NCBI GenBank assembly: GCA_038093975.1
Contig: JBBPTG010000416.1
Location: 1 to 15,018 of the forward strand
Source of the DNA: Chalciporus piperatus
Lineage: Eukaryota > Basidiomycota > Agaricomycetes > Boletales > Boletaceae
Reading direction: 5' to 3'
Length of the DNA stretch: 15,018 bases
Both the position numbers and the translations under genes were made by a program. The notes beneath the pieces are model-generated. The model ran no database searches. It worked only from the letters and a program-made list of their open reading frames with translations, and had not been told where the DNA came from. Position 1 is the first letter of the stretch, and each line of letters begins with the position of its first letter. Shown piece by piece: positions 1 to 9,600 of this stretch.

Positions 1-737
1 CACACCACAAACGAGTCATCAGCGACCCAACCAGCCCATTAGTGCCCCAATCGACTCACCTACCCCCCGAGCGGCTCAGCCATGTCCCGAGCAACTCACC
101 CGCACCACACACGAGTTCTCAGTGACCCAAACGGCCCTCCAGCAACTCAAACGGCCCTCCAGCGACCCAAACGGCCCACCCATGCCTCAAGCGACTCACC
201 TATGCCCTGAGCGGCTCACCCATGTCCCGAGCAACTCACCCGCACCACAAACGAGTTCTCAGCAACCCGAACGGCCCTCCAGCGACCCAAACGGCCCTCC
301 AGTGCTCCAACCGGCCCATCCATGCCCCAATCGTCTCACCTACGCCCCGAGCGGCTCACCCGCACCACAAACGAGTTCTCAGCGACCTGAATGGCCCTCC
401 AGCGACCTGAACGGCCCACCCATGCCTCAATCGACTCATCTATGCCCCGAGCGGCTCACCTACACCCCGAGCGGCTCACCCATGTCCCGAGCAACTCACC
501 CGCACCACAAACGAGTCATCAGCGACCCAACCGGCCCATTAGTGCCCCAATCGACTCACCTACGCCCCGAGCGGCTCAGCCATGTCCTGAGCGACTCACC
601 CACACCCCAAACGAGTTTTCAGCAACCCAAACGGCCCTCCAGTGGTCCAACCGGCCCATCCATGCCCCAATTGACTCACCTACACCCCGAGCAGCTCAGC
701 CATGGCCCGAGCAACTCACCCGCACCACAAACGAGTT
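1..737. repeat. 20-bp minisatellite array, about 37 copies, cut by the left window edge
   Basis: The whole stretch is built of 20-bp subunits of the type gcggctcaccCATGCCCCGA, with variants, and no insertion or deletion breaks the register. A marker subunit beginning ACGAGT recurs at 11, 111, 251, 371, 511, 611 and 731, giving higher-order units of 100, 140, 120, 140, 100 and 120 bp, all multiples of 20. The plus-strand frame from position 2 stays open to a stop at 737-739. It would encode a Pro/Ser/Thr-rich, hydrophilic repeat polypeptide, but no ATG starts it inside the window. The 100- and 140-bp units shift the frame between copies, so coding is doubtful. A non-coding minisatellite that happens to lack stops is more likely than the 3' exon of a proline-rich repeat protein. 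The array ends abruptly at an A-run (737-742). Confidence 0.9.
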
Positions 738-1185
738 AAAAAACACGGTGGCTCCTCAGGCTGGCCACTCATCCAGTCCAAGGACAATAATGGACAATGG
801 ACAACGACAGGAGTTAGATACTACTCATAGATAATAGTACATGGAATAAATATATTTTATTCTACTAATCGTGAACATGCAAAGAGAATTTCGCAAGTAC
901 AGAAGGCAGAGGCTGGTAAAACTTTTGCTTCTGTACAAGTTCGTACAGAATCGAGACTCTGTACAGTGCTGTGACTATGCTGCACAGAGGGGGACCTTTC
1001 TGCATCAGTAATTTATCATGTTACTTTTTGAAGCTTTTTCGAATTTTTCGCCACTCATCTCGTGCGTCGGCCGAAAAGCTCGAGCACGCTTTTTTAAGCA
1101 GATCCCCCTGCTCGTCCATAACTTTTCCGGGTCTTTTTATAGCTTCTGTCGCACTTTTGACGTGGTTCAACACAATCAGATTGTA
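738..1185. other. Intergenic region with two palindromes; no supported gene
   Basis: No convincing coding sequence is present; the open frames here are short, start at random and resemble nothing I recognise. A 7-bp perfect inverted repeat (GAATAAA at 844-850, TTTATTC at 856-862) places an AATAAA-like poly(A) signal on both strands. An 8-bp perfect inverted repeat (TTCTGTAC at 929-936, GTACAGAA at 943-950) has a 6-nt spacer and is followed by another CTGTACAG at 959-966. One edge of the DNA transposon inferred to the right should lie somewhere between the minisatellite and the 3' end of the minus-strand gene, but I could not identify a terminal inverted repeat. Confidence 0.6.
844..862. terminator. 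Palindromic AATAAA-type signal usable on both strands
   Basis: GAATAAA, five bases TATAT, then TTTATTC form a perfect 7-bp inverted repeat. This gives an AATAAA hexamer on the plus strand at 845-850 and on the minus strand at 856-861. It could serve as a poly(A) signal for transcription arriving from either side, for example a long read-through of the minus-strand gene. It lies more than 600 bp beyond that gene's likely stop, so the link is only a guess. Confidence 0.3.
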
Positions 1186-1551
1186 TTAAAAAGTATCGAA
1201 AAGCATCTGGTATACCCAAAAAGAAGTACCCAGTCTGGTCCGAAAAAGGAGTGAAAAGCTGGCTAACAATTGAGACAAGCGAGAATGGTGACTTGGTACT
1301 GATCGGGGGAAACGAATGGTGATGGTCGGCAGAACAGAAAGGAGGGAAGGGAGTGTGAGCGGACAACTCGGAAGGGGGCAACGAGACAATGGATCAGATA
1401 ACATAAAAAAGGCGGTACAGTTGAATGTAACCGCTGCTTCAAGTTGAGTTGCACAAACTTGAACATGTTGCGCGAGCGTATCAAGGCCATTTCTACAATC
1501 AGTGGTTAGATCGTGCATCCCATTGCGTATACAAATGAGAGAGGCTTACAC
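1186..1551 (-). other. Possible alternative last intron and exon of the minus-strand gene
   Basis: A plausible intron runs from a GTGTAAG donor at 1551 down to a TTGTAG acceptor at 1493. It has a CTAAC branch site 14-19 bases before the acceptor. It is 59 bp, the same size as the gene's other introns, and would remove the stop at 1506. The frame then continues as NGLDTLAQHVQVCATQLEAA and so on to a stop at 1186-1188, giving 768 aa in total. The first 30 or so residues look protein-like and amphipathic. After that the sequence becomes pyrimidine-rich (Pro/Ser/Leu) and looks non-coding, so a further intron or a later stop is possible. If the better-consensus donor GTAAGC at 1549 is used with the same acceptor, a stop follows at once. 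Confidence 0.4.
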
Positions 1552-3943
1552 ATAAGAGCACGAGGATCAAGCTCTGGGTTGATCACAGTGCTCGGCTCAA
1601 GAGCCATTTGACCGTCTGGAGTCGTGGCCAGCAAGCAAAGCGTACTGGCAACAATACTACTCAAAACATCAGTGCCGCGTGACGCAATAGATTTGTAGTA
1701 GGAGGCTGTCTGCCCACCCCAGTTCTGCTGGGAGAACGCACTGCAGGAAGTGGATTCCTTCCCGGTTGCCTTGTTGAGCTGTCGAGGAGTCTTCGCTTTC
1801 GGCTTCTTGCCCTTGCCCTTCAAGCTGCCCTTGCTTGTGGTGGCACTAGCTTCTTTGTCTTCGTCTCCGCCTGCGCTCGCAGCGTCTTCATGGTCGGATG
1901 TGGCAGTGGCAATTCCTAATTCCCCATCGAGCTTTCCGTCTGCGGCGCACTTGATAGCACGCTCCATCTGCAAATATGTGGTTAGTTTGGTAGACAGACA
2001 AGAAAACAAAATAATTACCGCCGCAGTGCAGAGGGCGAGTGCACCCTTGACACCATGGTCAGATTTATCGTGAAGATTGAGGCCGGGGACATTCACCCAG
2101 CCATGGATTTGCTGCAAGTGGGTTCCCAGGAGTGAGAGGATGAATGTGGACTGAAACACCTTCGCTGGGTCGCTGTGGTCAAATTCCTCGTATGCGAACG
2201 CACGGTTGTCCAAAAGGAGGGTGGCAAATTCGTGCACCGTTACGCCTTCAACGGAATTTTCCTGGAAAAACTTGACAACGAGATTGATGGCAGTGGTGCC
2301 ACAGGTGTTTCGCCAACGACTGAGGCGCTGTGTCACCTGTTGATGCAGATCATTAGCTTATGCAAAGTTGATGGACGTGAGAGTATACCAGGGCGTAAAT
2401 AGCTGATCCATGCCCAACTTCGTCCAGTTTGTCAAACGTGGGATAGACAACTCGGATGATTGATGCGAGCACGTTCGTGAGCTCTTCTTCAGCATAACCC
2501 CACACGTTTTCCTGGTCTCCATACCACATCAGAAGCGAGGGCAGGATGACTTTGGTGAATCTCTCTTGCGTATCCTCTCGCATGAGGTGAGGAAGGTCCA
2601 TTTTTTTGGGTTTCCCTGGCTTGGTAATTCCTGATTTAGTACGCGACATCGAGGCATCAGCATGGCCTGTCTGGACTGCATCAGCTGATGCAGTTCCTGT
2701 GTCTGATTGGCTCGCAAGGCTATCGCTGATCTCAGCACGTTCAATCTTGATCTTCTTCAAGGGAGTCCCTCCAGTCCCGAGTTTCTTGAATGGAGTGGCT
2801 TCGATTACCGCCACTGATGTCTACAAGCAGCATCAAGTATATATATAAACTTGCCAGAGATCACAGGAAATTTTACCTTCGTGGTGAGGCGCACCGGGCC
2901 TTGGTCTGTCAACGTCACAGCCTTCGCCATCTCGCCTTCCTCTATCTCGATTTCCATCAGCTGTTCGTGGTCTGACTCAGCTTCCGAGGCTTCATCTAGT
3001 ACATTGTGTTTCCTTTTGGCTGCGCTCTCTGCATGCTCAATGCCTTCCTCAATGTACTCAGTGATGTCTTGGATATCGTTGACTTCAACAGAAGGCTGAT
3101 GGTGAGTCGTGTTAGTTAAAACTCCAAGCATTGAATGTTGGGTTAAGGGAGATTTACCACAGCTACAGTGGTCCCGCTCTGAGTCGACTTCTGCAGCATA
3201 AAATGCCGCTCCTTTTCGTCCGAGTCGTCGTCATCTGCAAAGTCGTCTCCAGCGACTGCGGCAACTTCTTGGTCCATTGCCTGGATGATACGTAAGTGAT
3301 TTTGGGTTGTTGTGACCCATTCAAGGACACTCACAGGTTTGGTACTACAAGTGAACGGTAAAAATGTGACAGGGAACACGCGCAAGTCACAGTACTACGT
3401 ACATTTTCATTGTTCTTTTTCCAACGACTTTCAGTCCGTTCTCAGTGGCTGACCCTGCCTTGTTCGCAGCAAGCTTCTCCCTCATGGCCTTCGCAATGAT
3501 CTCTCGAAGACATGGTTTTTCGGTCGTGTCTGCACGTTCTTCAAGATCTGAGAGGACAACAGATCAGCAAGGTAAGAACTCCACAAAATATAAAATATCT
3601 CATTACGAGGGTAACGAGGCGGAAGAATTACAGGCTTGACAACAGGTGGTTTCGGTTGTACGGCCAGCCGTGTTTTCTTTGTGTCAGCTTGCTCGATAGC
3701 CATAGTAGCTTGCATTCCACCAATACGCTGGTAAGCCTCTTTCAGTGCAGCCTTTTTAGCTTCTTTGTGATTCTTGGCTAGCTGGTCGTCAGCACGTTTT
3801 TGCTCCGACGTGCGGCGTGAACCTGGTTTATCGGGAAGCCCGGGTCTAGCGGTTGCATTACTTGCCCGTGTCCTACGAGGGGAAGACGATGCATCAAGGG
3901 ACTGAGCGGCCTGGACAGCTGTTAAACGCTTAGGTGTCGCCAT
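1506..3943 (-). CDS. Uncharacterised agaricomycete-type protein, 681 aa, eight exons
   Basis: Eight exons on the minus strand splice into one stop-free frame of 682 codons including stop: 3943-3607, 3547-3403, 3344-3335, 3280-3158, 3095-2877, 2820-2389, 2336-2019 and 1967-1506. The introns are 51-62 bp, GT...AG, several with CTAAC-like branch sites; the third exon is only 10 bp. The start ATG at 3943 is the first in the divergent spacer. The N-terminus (about 40-80) is Lys/Arg-rich and may be helical. An acidic stretch follows at about 172-186 (DDFADDDDSDEKE), and residues 205-278 are again acidic. A folded-looking part spans about 345-530, with motifs LPSLLMWYGDQENVW and RLSRWRNTCGTTAINLVVKF. 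A Lys-rich tail segment lies near 575-590. There is no signal peptide or membrane segment. It resembles hypothetical proteins I recall as abundant in mushroom genomes, function unknown. It faces the Plavaka transposase head to head, so it may be cargo of that element. The 3' end is uncertain (see the alternative last exon). Confidence 0.75.
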
Positions 3944-4104
3944 GAATGTGCTATGGAGAAAAAGAAAAAATGTTCGTATTCCACTCCTCTAGTCTTATAT
4001 TTGCCCTGACTGTTCGCTTGTGCTGTTAGCTTGAAAGCGGTACCTCTACGAATGTCTCAGCGAATATTGCTACCTGACCATTAATAGCTCATGTCCCTCA
4101 AACT
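3944..4104. promoter_or_regulatory. Short divergent intergenic region, candidate bidirectional promoter
   Basis: Only 161 bp separate the ATG of the minus-strand gene (3943) from the first in-frame ATG of the plus-strand transposase (4105). If the transposase starts at 4156 instead, the gap is 212 bp. The spacer has an A-rich run near 3959-3972 and a TATA-like TTATATTT near 3995. I see no strong paired elements, and promoter function is inferred only from the head-to-head layout. Confidence 0.45.
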
Positions 4105-6166
4105 ATGTGTTTTCCAATCAATCCCCCCGTCTTTGCCTTCATCAACGGTATCCATATGCCCGTCAACATCTCCCTTCGCTCGTCATCTGCTACTCAGCAA
4201 TATGCCCAAGTTCGCATCCCATGTCAATTTCCAGGGTGCAACCGGTGGTTCAAAAACCAGTCAGGTTTGACGCAACACCTGCACTCCAAACACCCACGAA
4301 TCACGCGCCCGGCTCCACCTGAGTCTCGCTTGCCCACACCCCCATTGTTACCACCTCTTGATTCACCGCCCCGTGAAGATCATACTCAAGCTCCTTCAGT
4401 GATTGGTGATGAACCAAGTCCCGACCACAGGCCTGTGGAACATTCCCCATCTCCAGAAGTTGACGCGCAGTTTCTGGGCACAGGAAATCCCATTTTACGG
4501 AACTATCATCCGGTGTTGACAGGTACACTCCACCCTCTAATCTGCTTCTATGCACATATCAACAAATTTATAGGTCGCCCCTGCAATTCCGACGGTGAAT
4601 TTCTGCCATTTGGCTCGCCGCCCATTCCCGCCGAACCAAAAATCAAGAATGATTGGGTTCCATTTGGTGACCAGCTCGAATTCGAACTCGCCGATTTTTT
4701 GTACACAAGAAGTCAGATGCCGGCTCAGCAGATTGATACTTTATTGGACATATGGTCTGAATCTCTTCTCAAAGCCGGGGCTAACCCACTCTTTCGTGAT
4801 CATAAAGAGCTCTACAAGACCATTGATCAAGTGAAGCTCGGAAATATCAACTGGAACTGTTTCTCGGTAAAGTACACCCACGACGGATCTGAGGACGCTG
4901 ATGCTCTTTGGATGGATGACGTGTATGATGTCTGGTTCTGATGTCCACGTCAGACAGTCCACGAGATGCTCTCAAACCCCGAGCATGCAACAAAGACAGA
5001 TACTCGGCCATTCCGTGAATATGACACACAAACCGGTCAACGACGTTTTCAAGACTTCATGTCTGGCGATTGGGCATGGGATCAAGCGGTAAGTTTGTCA
5101 CACAGAATCAATGAGTCCATACCAACCATTCGTCTCTAGGATCTTATCGCAAAGGATCATCCTCATTGCTCTGGCGCGTCATTTGTGCCCATCGTTCTAG
5201 GCAGTGATAAGACAACAGTCTCAGTTGCCACAGGCCAGTACGACTATTATCTGGTTTACCTATCAGTTGGAAATATTCACAACTCTGCTCGGCGAGCACA
5301 CCGCAACGGTGTTGCTCTCATCGCATTCCTCGCCATGCCCAAAGGTAAGTACGTCGAATTCGTGTCGCGAAACGGTGCTTACTCATGGATTATTAGCAAC
5401 ACGTGAAGAGGCCAAAACAGCTCACTTTCGAAATTTTCGCCGCCAACTATTCCACGTATCAGTATCCCGGATTCTTCAAGCCCTCAAGCCTTACATGACA
5501 ACGTGGGATCTTGTACGTTTTGGCGATCAGCATTACCGACGGGTGGTGTATGGATTGGGACCATTTATCGCAGACTACGAAGAGCAAGCTCTATTGGTGT
5601 GCATCGTTCGAAACTGGTGTGCAAAGTAAGTCATTTGATAAATATTCAACCCAGTCTCACAAATCATATTAGATGCCTTGCATTCCGAGGGGACCTTGAC
5701 ACAGAGGTGTTGTTGCGAACGCGCGAACATACAGATTTATTGGTTCATGAACTCGACTTTGGACAACTGTGGGACGGATTTGGCATTGTAGGCGATATTG
5801 TGGTGAGTATTCCCTTTCTATGTGCTTAGTACATGCAAACTCTAACGAGTCCAATACAGCCGTTTACAAATGATTTCCCCCGAGCTGATATGTGTCGTTT
5901 ACTCTCGCCAGATATGTTACATCAATTAATCAAAGGGGCATTCAAGGACCATTTAGTTGAATGGGTCGAGAAGTATTTGGTTCAGATCCACGGTCAAACA
6001 CAAGCAGATATCATACTCGACGATATCGACCGACGGTGAGCTGAGTCATGTGCGGTTCATGGAAGAATATTGACATGGTCAGCAGGATTGCAGCAGTTGC
6101 TTCTTTCGCAGGGCTTCGCCGGTTTCCACAAGGTCGCCACTTCAAACAATGGACGGGCGACGACTC
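4105..6166 (+). pseudogene. Plavaka-type (KDZ) transposase, nonsense-mutated and truncated by the copia element
   Basis: Seven exons (4105-4522, 4574-5088, 5140-5344, 5397-5625, 5673-5802, 5860-6035, 6086-6166) join in a consistent frame of about 584 codons. The introns are 47-57 bp. Residues 40-62 form a C2H2 zinc finger (C-x4-C-x12-H-x4-H). A Pro-rich linker follows, then blocks typical of Plavaka transposases: LTGRPC, FLPFGSPP, the WMDD/YDVWF segment, FMSGDWAWDQAD, VPIVLGSDKTTVSVATG, RRAHRNG, FGIVGDIVPFTNDFPRADM, LLHQLIKGAFKDHLVEWVE, LDDIDRRI and GRHFKQWTGDDS. Two lesions disable it. A TGA at 4939-4941 lies inside the otherwise continuous WF-x-CPRQTVHEML segment and is one C-to-T change from CGA (Arg). 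The reading also stops at 6166 in GDDS, where the copia LTR begins; the C-terminal part of the family is absent to the right. Residue 1 could instead be the ATG at 4156. KDZ enzymes are DDE transposases; at least part of the catalytic core is missing here. Confidence 0.87.
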
Positions 6167-6350
6167 TGTTGAACGTAGCGTACATTCTTAGGATAGAAGG
6201 TAGTTACCACGCTTGTTCTATATCACATTCGGACTCAGTCGATCTGAGTTCTAATACAACTTGACTTGTAACCACAACGTTCGACGTTAACCAACAACCT
6301 CACCGCTAGGTAAGCACCAGTAGTAGTTCCTCACTGGAACCCTCTCAACA
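6167..6350 (+). repeat. 5' LTR of the copia element, 184 bp
   Basis: It starts TGTTGAACGTAGCG and ends CCTCTCAACA, with terminal inverted pentamers TGTTG/CAACA. It aligns along its full length to 11686-11870 with six substitutions and one single-base gap. A short inverted repeat (ACTCAG 6233-6238, CTGAGT 6244-6249) is kept in both LTRs. It must contain the promoter for the genomic RNA, but no strong TATA box stands out; CTATATC near 6208 is the nearest candidate. Confidence 0.95.
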
Positions 6351-6366
6351 GGTTATGAGCCCTGGG
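6351..6366 (+). other. Copia primer binding site matching half of initiator tRNA-Met
   Basis: Directly after the LTR comes GGTTATGAGCCCTGGG. The reverse complement, GGGCTCATAACC, is the anticodon loop and stem of eukaryotic initiator tRNA-Met rather than a tRNA 3' end. Priming by a 5'-half fragment of tRNA-iMet cut in the anticodon arm is known for Drosophila copia and yeast Ty5, so the same mechanism is inferred here. Confidence 0.8.
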
Positions 6367-6640
6367 TAGCTCAGCTGTGCGCGAAAGCGCCGCTGACTAC
6401 TCTGGTGTTCTTGCCTAACAAGAACGTTTGGTCGCTCTGCGCGGTTTTACCGCCGGGCATCCCTCTGATGCGGTCACGCTCAGAAGGGACATGACCACAA
6501 TGAGTCAGATCCCATGGGGAGACTATGTCCCCCTAGGATATGGGCTCTGAGCGTTCACGCTGACGCGGTCCAACCCGCTCCCTTTTCTCCTCTTCGATTA
6601 AAGGCAACGCTGACGCATCATCCCCGCTAGATATTCAATT
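6351..6640 (+). other. Structured 5' leader with upstream ORFs
   Basis: About 290 bp separate the LTR from the gag start. A GCGC-GAAA-GCGC hairpin (6379-6390, GNRA loop) and a GCGGT-TTT-ACCGC hairpin (6441-6453) are visible. A 9-bp helix (ACGCTCAGA 6476-6484 with TCTGAGCGT 6546-6554) encloses a GGGGA/TCCCC hairpin (6516-6532) next to a CCCATGGG palindrome. Short upstream ORFs start at 6354, 6468 and 6491; the latter two overlap as ATGA. Packaging or dimerisation and translation control are possible roles, inferred from position only. Confidence 0.55.
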
Positions 6641-9600
6641 ATGTCCTCCGCTCTCAAAGAGATCGCCCGCCTTAACGGTACCAACTACACGCGTTGGGCC
6701 GAGGAGATGCAGGATTATATCCGCTCTCAAGGCTTGTGGCAGAAAGTAATGGTTCGCGCGATGCCCGCCGCCACAGATGTCCCGCCTGCAACCCAGGCGC
6801 AGATTGATGCGTGGCAGGACGACGATGACAAGGTCCTCGGCTCCATACGCATGCGCTTAGAAACGCACGTCGCCAGCCAATTCCCTCTCGCAACTTACCC
6901 CGACTCCGTTCAACTCTGGGCTGCCATCAAGTTGCGTTACGACTCTACGTCGGACGCCGCCGCGTACTCTGAGATTCAGAAGATGCTCGCCATCAACTTC
7001 CCCAAGGAGGATCATCCGGGGAAGACCTTCGCAGCACTCAACAGCTCTTTCGCGAAGCTGAATACGCTCACGTACACGATTCCAGACAACATCCAACGGA
7101 TGTTCGTGTTGGCCAAGCTCCCCGCCTACGCCGACTACGTCGTGAAGTCAGTCAACGAGAGATCCGTCCCAACCGTCGCCACCACCACCGCTACCGCCAC
7201 TCCCGCTCTCGCTGCACCTACCCTGGTGCAGATTGAACAACGCGTCGTCGCTGCCTACCAGCAGCATATCTCCCGCCGTGTACCGAAAAATGCGCAGCCT
7301 GCTCAGCAGGCAAACCAGATCTCCGCTGTTAAGCGGAAGGGGGACGACCCCAAGTTTAATCAACAACAGGAGTCATCTGCATCGCAGAAGCCGGACGGTG
7401 AGCAGAAGAAGAAGAAGCGCAGAGAAGGTAAGCGCTCGGAAAAGGGGAAGAAGAAGCGCGACGAACGTCGCGCCAATGCGAACGACGCTTCTGCGTCCTT
7501 CGCCTTCTCCTCGTTCTCCAACGCCCCGGTCCTTAGCCCGGCCTCCACCGTCTTCACTTCCCCCGTCGTCGACCCTCGCACCCTCGCGCACACCACCGGC
7601 GCACATCAATACGGTCCTCCCGCCTTTCCCCACACCCAGAACGCCATTTCCCTAGCGGACCGGCTGGGTGTTACACCTACCATCGAGACCGTCCGTACGC
7701 TCGACCCTGTGGCTAACCGCCACATCAACTACGACGCCCCCGTCTCTCTCCCGCGCTCGCCCTTCTATAAGAAGGATGGCGCCTCCATGTCCTATCCGGT
7801 CAATGACCATAGGACCCTCCAGCACCAACTAGGTGCGGCCTACTTCGGCCCTTCGGGTTTTTCTCGAATTCACGAGACTCCTTCCCGCTCTCTTCTAGAG
7901 CGCCTGGAAGAAACCATTGAAGATGCTGAGATGGAGATCGCGTCCATCATGCCCCTCGACGAGGAGTATGAGGCGGAGGGCGAGGACACCGTCTCCTTAG
8001 GCGACGAAGCTCCTGACGAGTTCATCTCGCAGTACTTCGACTTTGGCGCCGCTGACGTTTGGCAAGTCCCATTCCCGCTCTTTCTCTACACAGACACTGA
8101 TGTGCGGCCTTCGCCACAGAAAATTGCATTTTATTGTAACATGTCTGATGTAATAGATAGAAATAAATCTACTGCTACCCCGTTCTCCTTGTGTGACAAC
8201 TGTAAGAAGAACGATAAGGGCAAGCAAAAGAGCGACGTGTATGACACACCAGCAGACCTTTGGCTGCTAGATTCAGGGGCTTCGGCCCATTTTACAAATA
8301 ATATGAACGATTTCGCCGAGTACAATGCTTTCACCAAGCCAGAGTACTCACAGACAGCGAACGGTCGTGCGCCAATTCTTGGCATCGGCACAGTTATTGT
8401 GGAGTTCAATGGAAACACCGTGCGGTTATCGCCGACCATATATATGCCCACATGTAACATTAAGCTTATTTCGATGGGCACATTGCTCAAAGATCAGTGT
8501 CTGACACTGAAAGCTGTTCCGAACGGTATCGAATTTCAAGATACCTGCATTAAAAAGACCATTCTATCGTTTCACTCCCATGGTCGTGATACCATGTACT
8601 GGATCAAAGCGCCTACCGTCAAACCACATGCCAAACCTATCACCATGGCCGCTGTGGACTACGACTTGCTACATCGCCGCCTCGGTCATCCCTCGCGTGA
8701 CGTGCTCAAAGCCGCACGCAAACATCTTAAAGATTTCCCGGACGTTGATATTCCGTCCAATCCTCCCATTTGTCCCGGTTGCGAACTCGGCAAACAGCCT
8801 AACAGGACGTTTCCTCACACTGAGACGCGCGCAAGCGCTCCATTTGAGTTGATTCACTCTGATCTCAAGTCGTTTGAGATAGAATCGTACCACAAGTTTA
8901 AATACGCGGTCGTATTCTACGATGACTTCACATCGATGTCCTGGCTCGCCCTTATCCGCACAAAGGACCAGACCATTAAAATGGTCAAACAATTTATTGC
9001 TTTCGTCCGCACACAGTACAACGCCAAAGTAAAGGCTTGGAAATCCGATGCCGGAGGCGAATATACCTCCAAGGCATTCACGGAATACATGCGCGATGAA
9101 GGCATCCATATTCAACAGTCCGCCCCATACGCACATCAGCAGAACGGGCGTGCGGAACGCTTAATCCGCACATTAATGGACAAAGCACAGGCGATGCGTT
9201 TACACGCTTGCCTACCTGATTCTTACTGGGAATTCGCTTTAACGCATGCATCCCATGTGTACAATCGGACACCAATGGCTAGGTTGAACTGGAAGACTCC
9301 TATGGAGAAACTTACAGGGGAACAATCCTCCGTCTCCCACCTAAGAGTATTCGGATGTGGTGCATACGTGCATCTTCCCGATGAAACAAGGAAAGGGAAA
9401 CTACAACCTAAGTCACAATTAATGATTTATCTCGGTGTTGCCCCTGGTAGTGAGCGCAACTACATTTTTATGCGCCCCAACAACTCCATGCACACGTCGG
9501 CACATGCCATCTTTGATGAGCATTTGTTTCCTAAGTGTTCCGGTGCACGCCCTCACAGGCCTGTAAGTCACCCACCCACTGAAACACATCGACACACCGA

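Noticed and set aside
1..737. CRISPR array
   Set aside because: Units are contiguous 20-mers without unique spacers, and the context is eukaryotic.
738..1185. Terminal inverted repeat of the Plavaka element
   Set aside because: The other end of the element is missing from the window, so no pair can be matched; the palindromes seen are local.
1750..2073. 107-codon plus-strand frame with a hydrophobic start
   Set aside because: Antisense to exons 7-8 of the minus-strand gene, whose spliced frame is continuous.
4939..4941. Selenocysteine or programmed read-through at TGA
   Set aside because: No selenocysteine machinery is known in mushrooms, and a CpG transition in a mobile-element copy is far simpler.
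4925..4959. A very short intron (GTGTAT...CGTCAG, about 38 bp) that would remove the TGA in the transposase
   Set aside because: It would be shorter than all other introns here (47-62 bp) and would delete residues that fit the family pattern on both sides of the stop.
6360..6376. tRNA-like A-box (GGTAGCTCAGCTG) in the copia leader
   Set aside because: No B-box, acceptor stem or cloverleaf follows within tRNA distance; the stretch is better explained as primer site and leader.
7233..7655. 140-codon plus-strand frame overlapping gag
   Set aside because: Ser/Arg/Pro-rich shadow of the GC-rich gag spacer in another frame, without own start context.
8131..9136. Long minus-strand open frames (119 and 155 codons) inside the copia pol region
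   Set aside because: They lie opposite conserved protease and integrase coding sequence, show no domain, and are shadows of the plus-strand frame.
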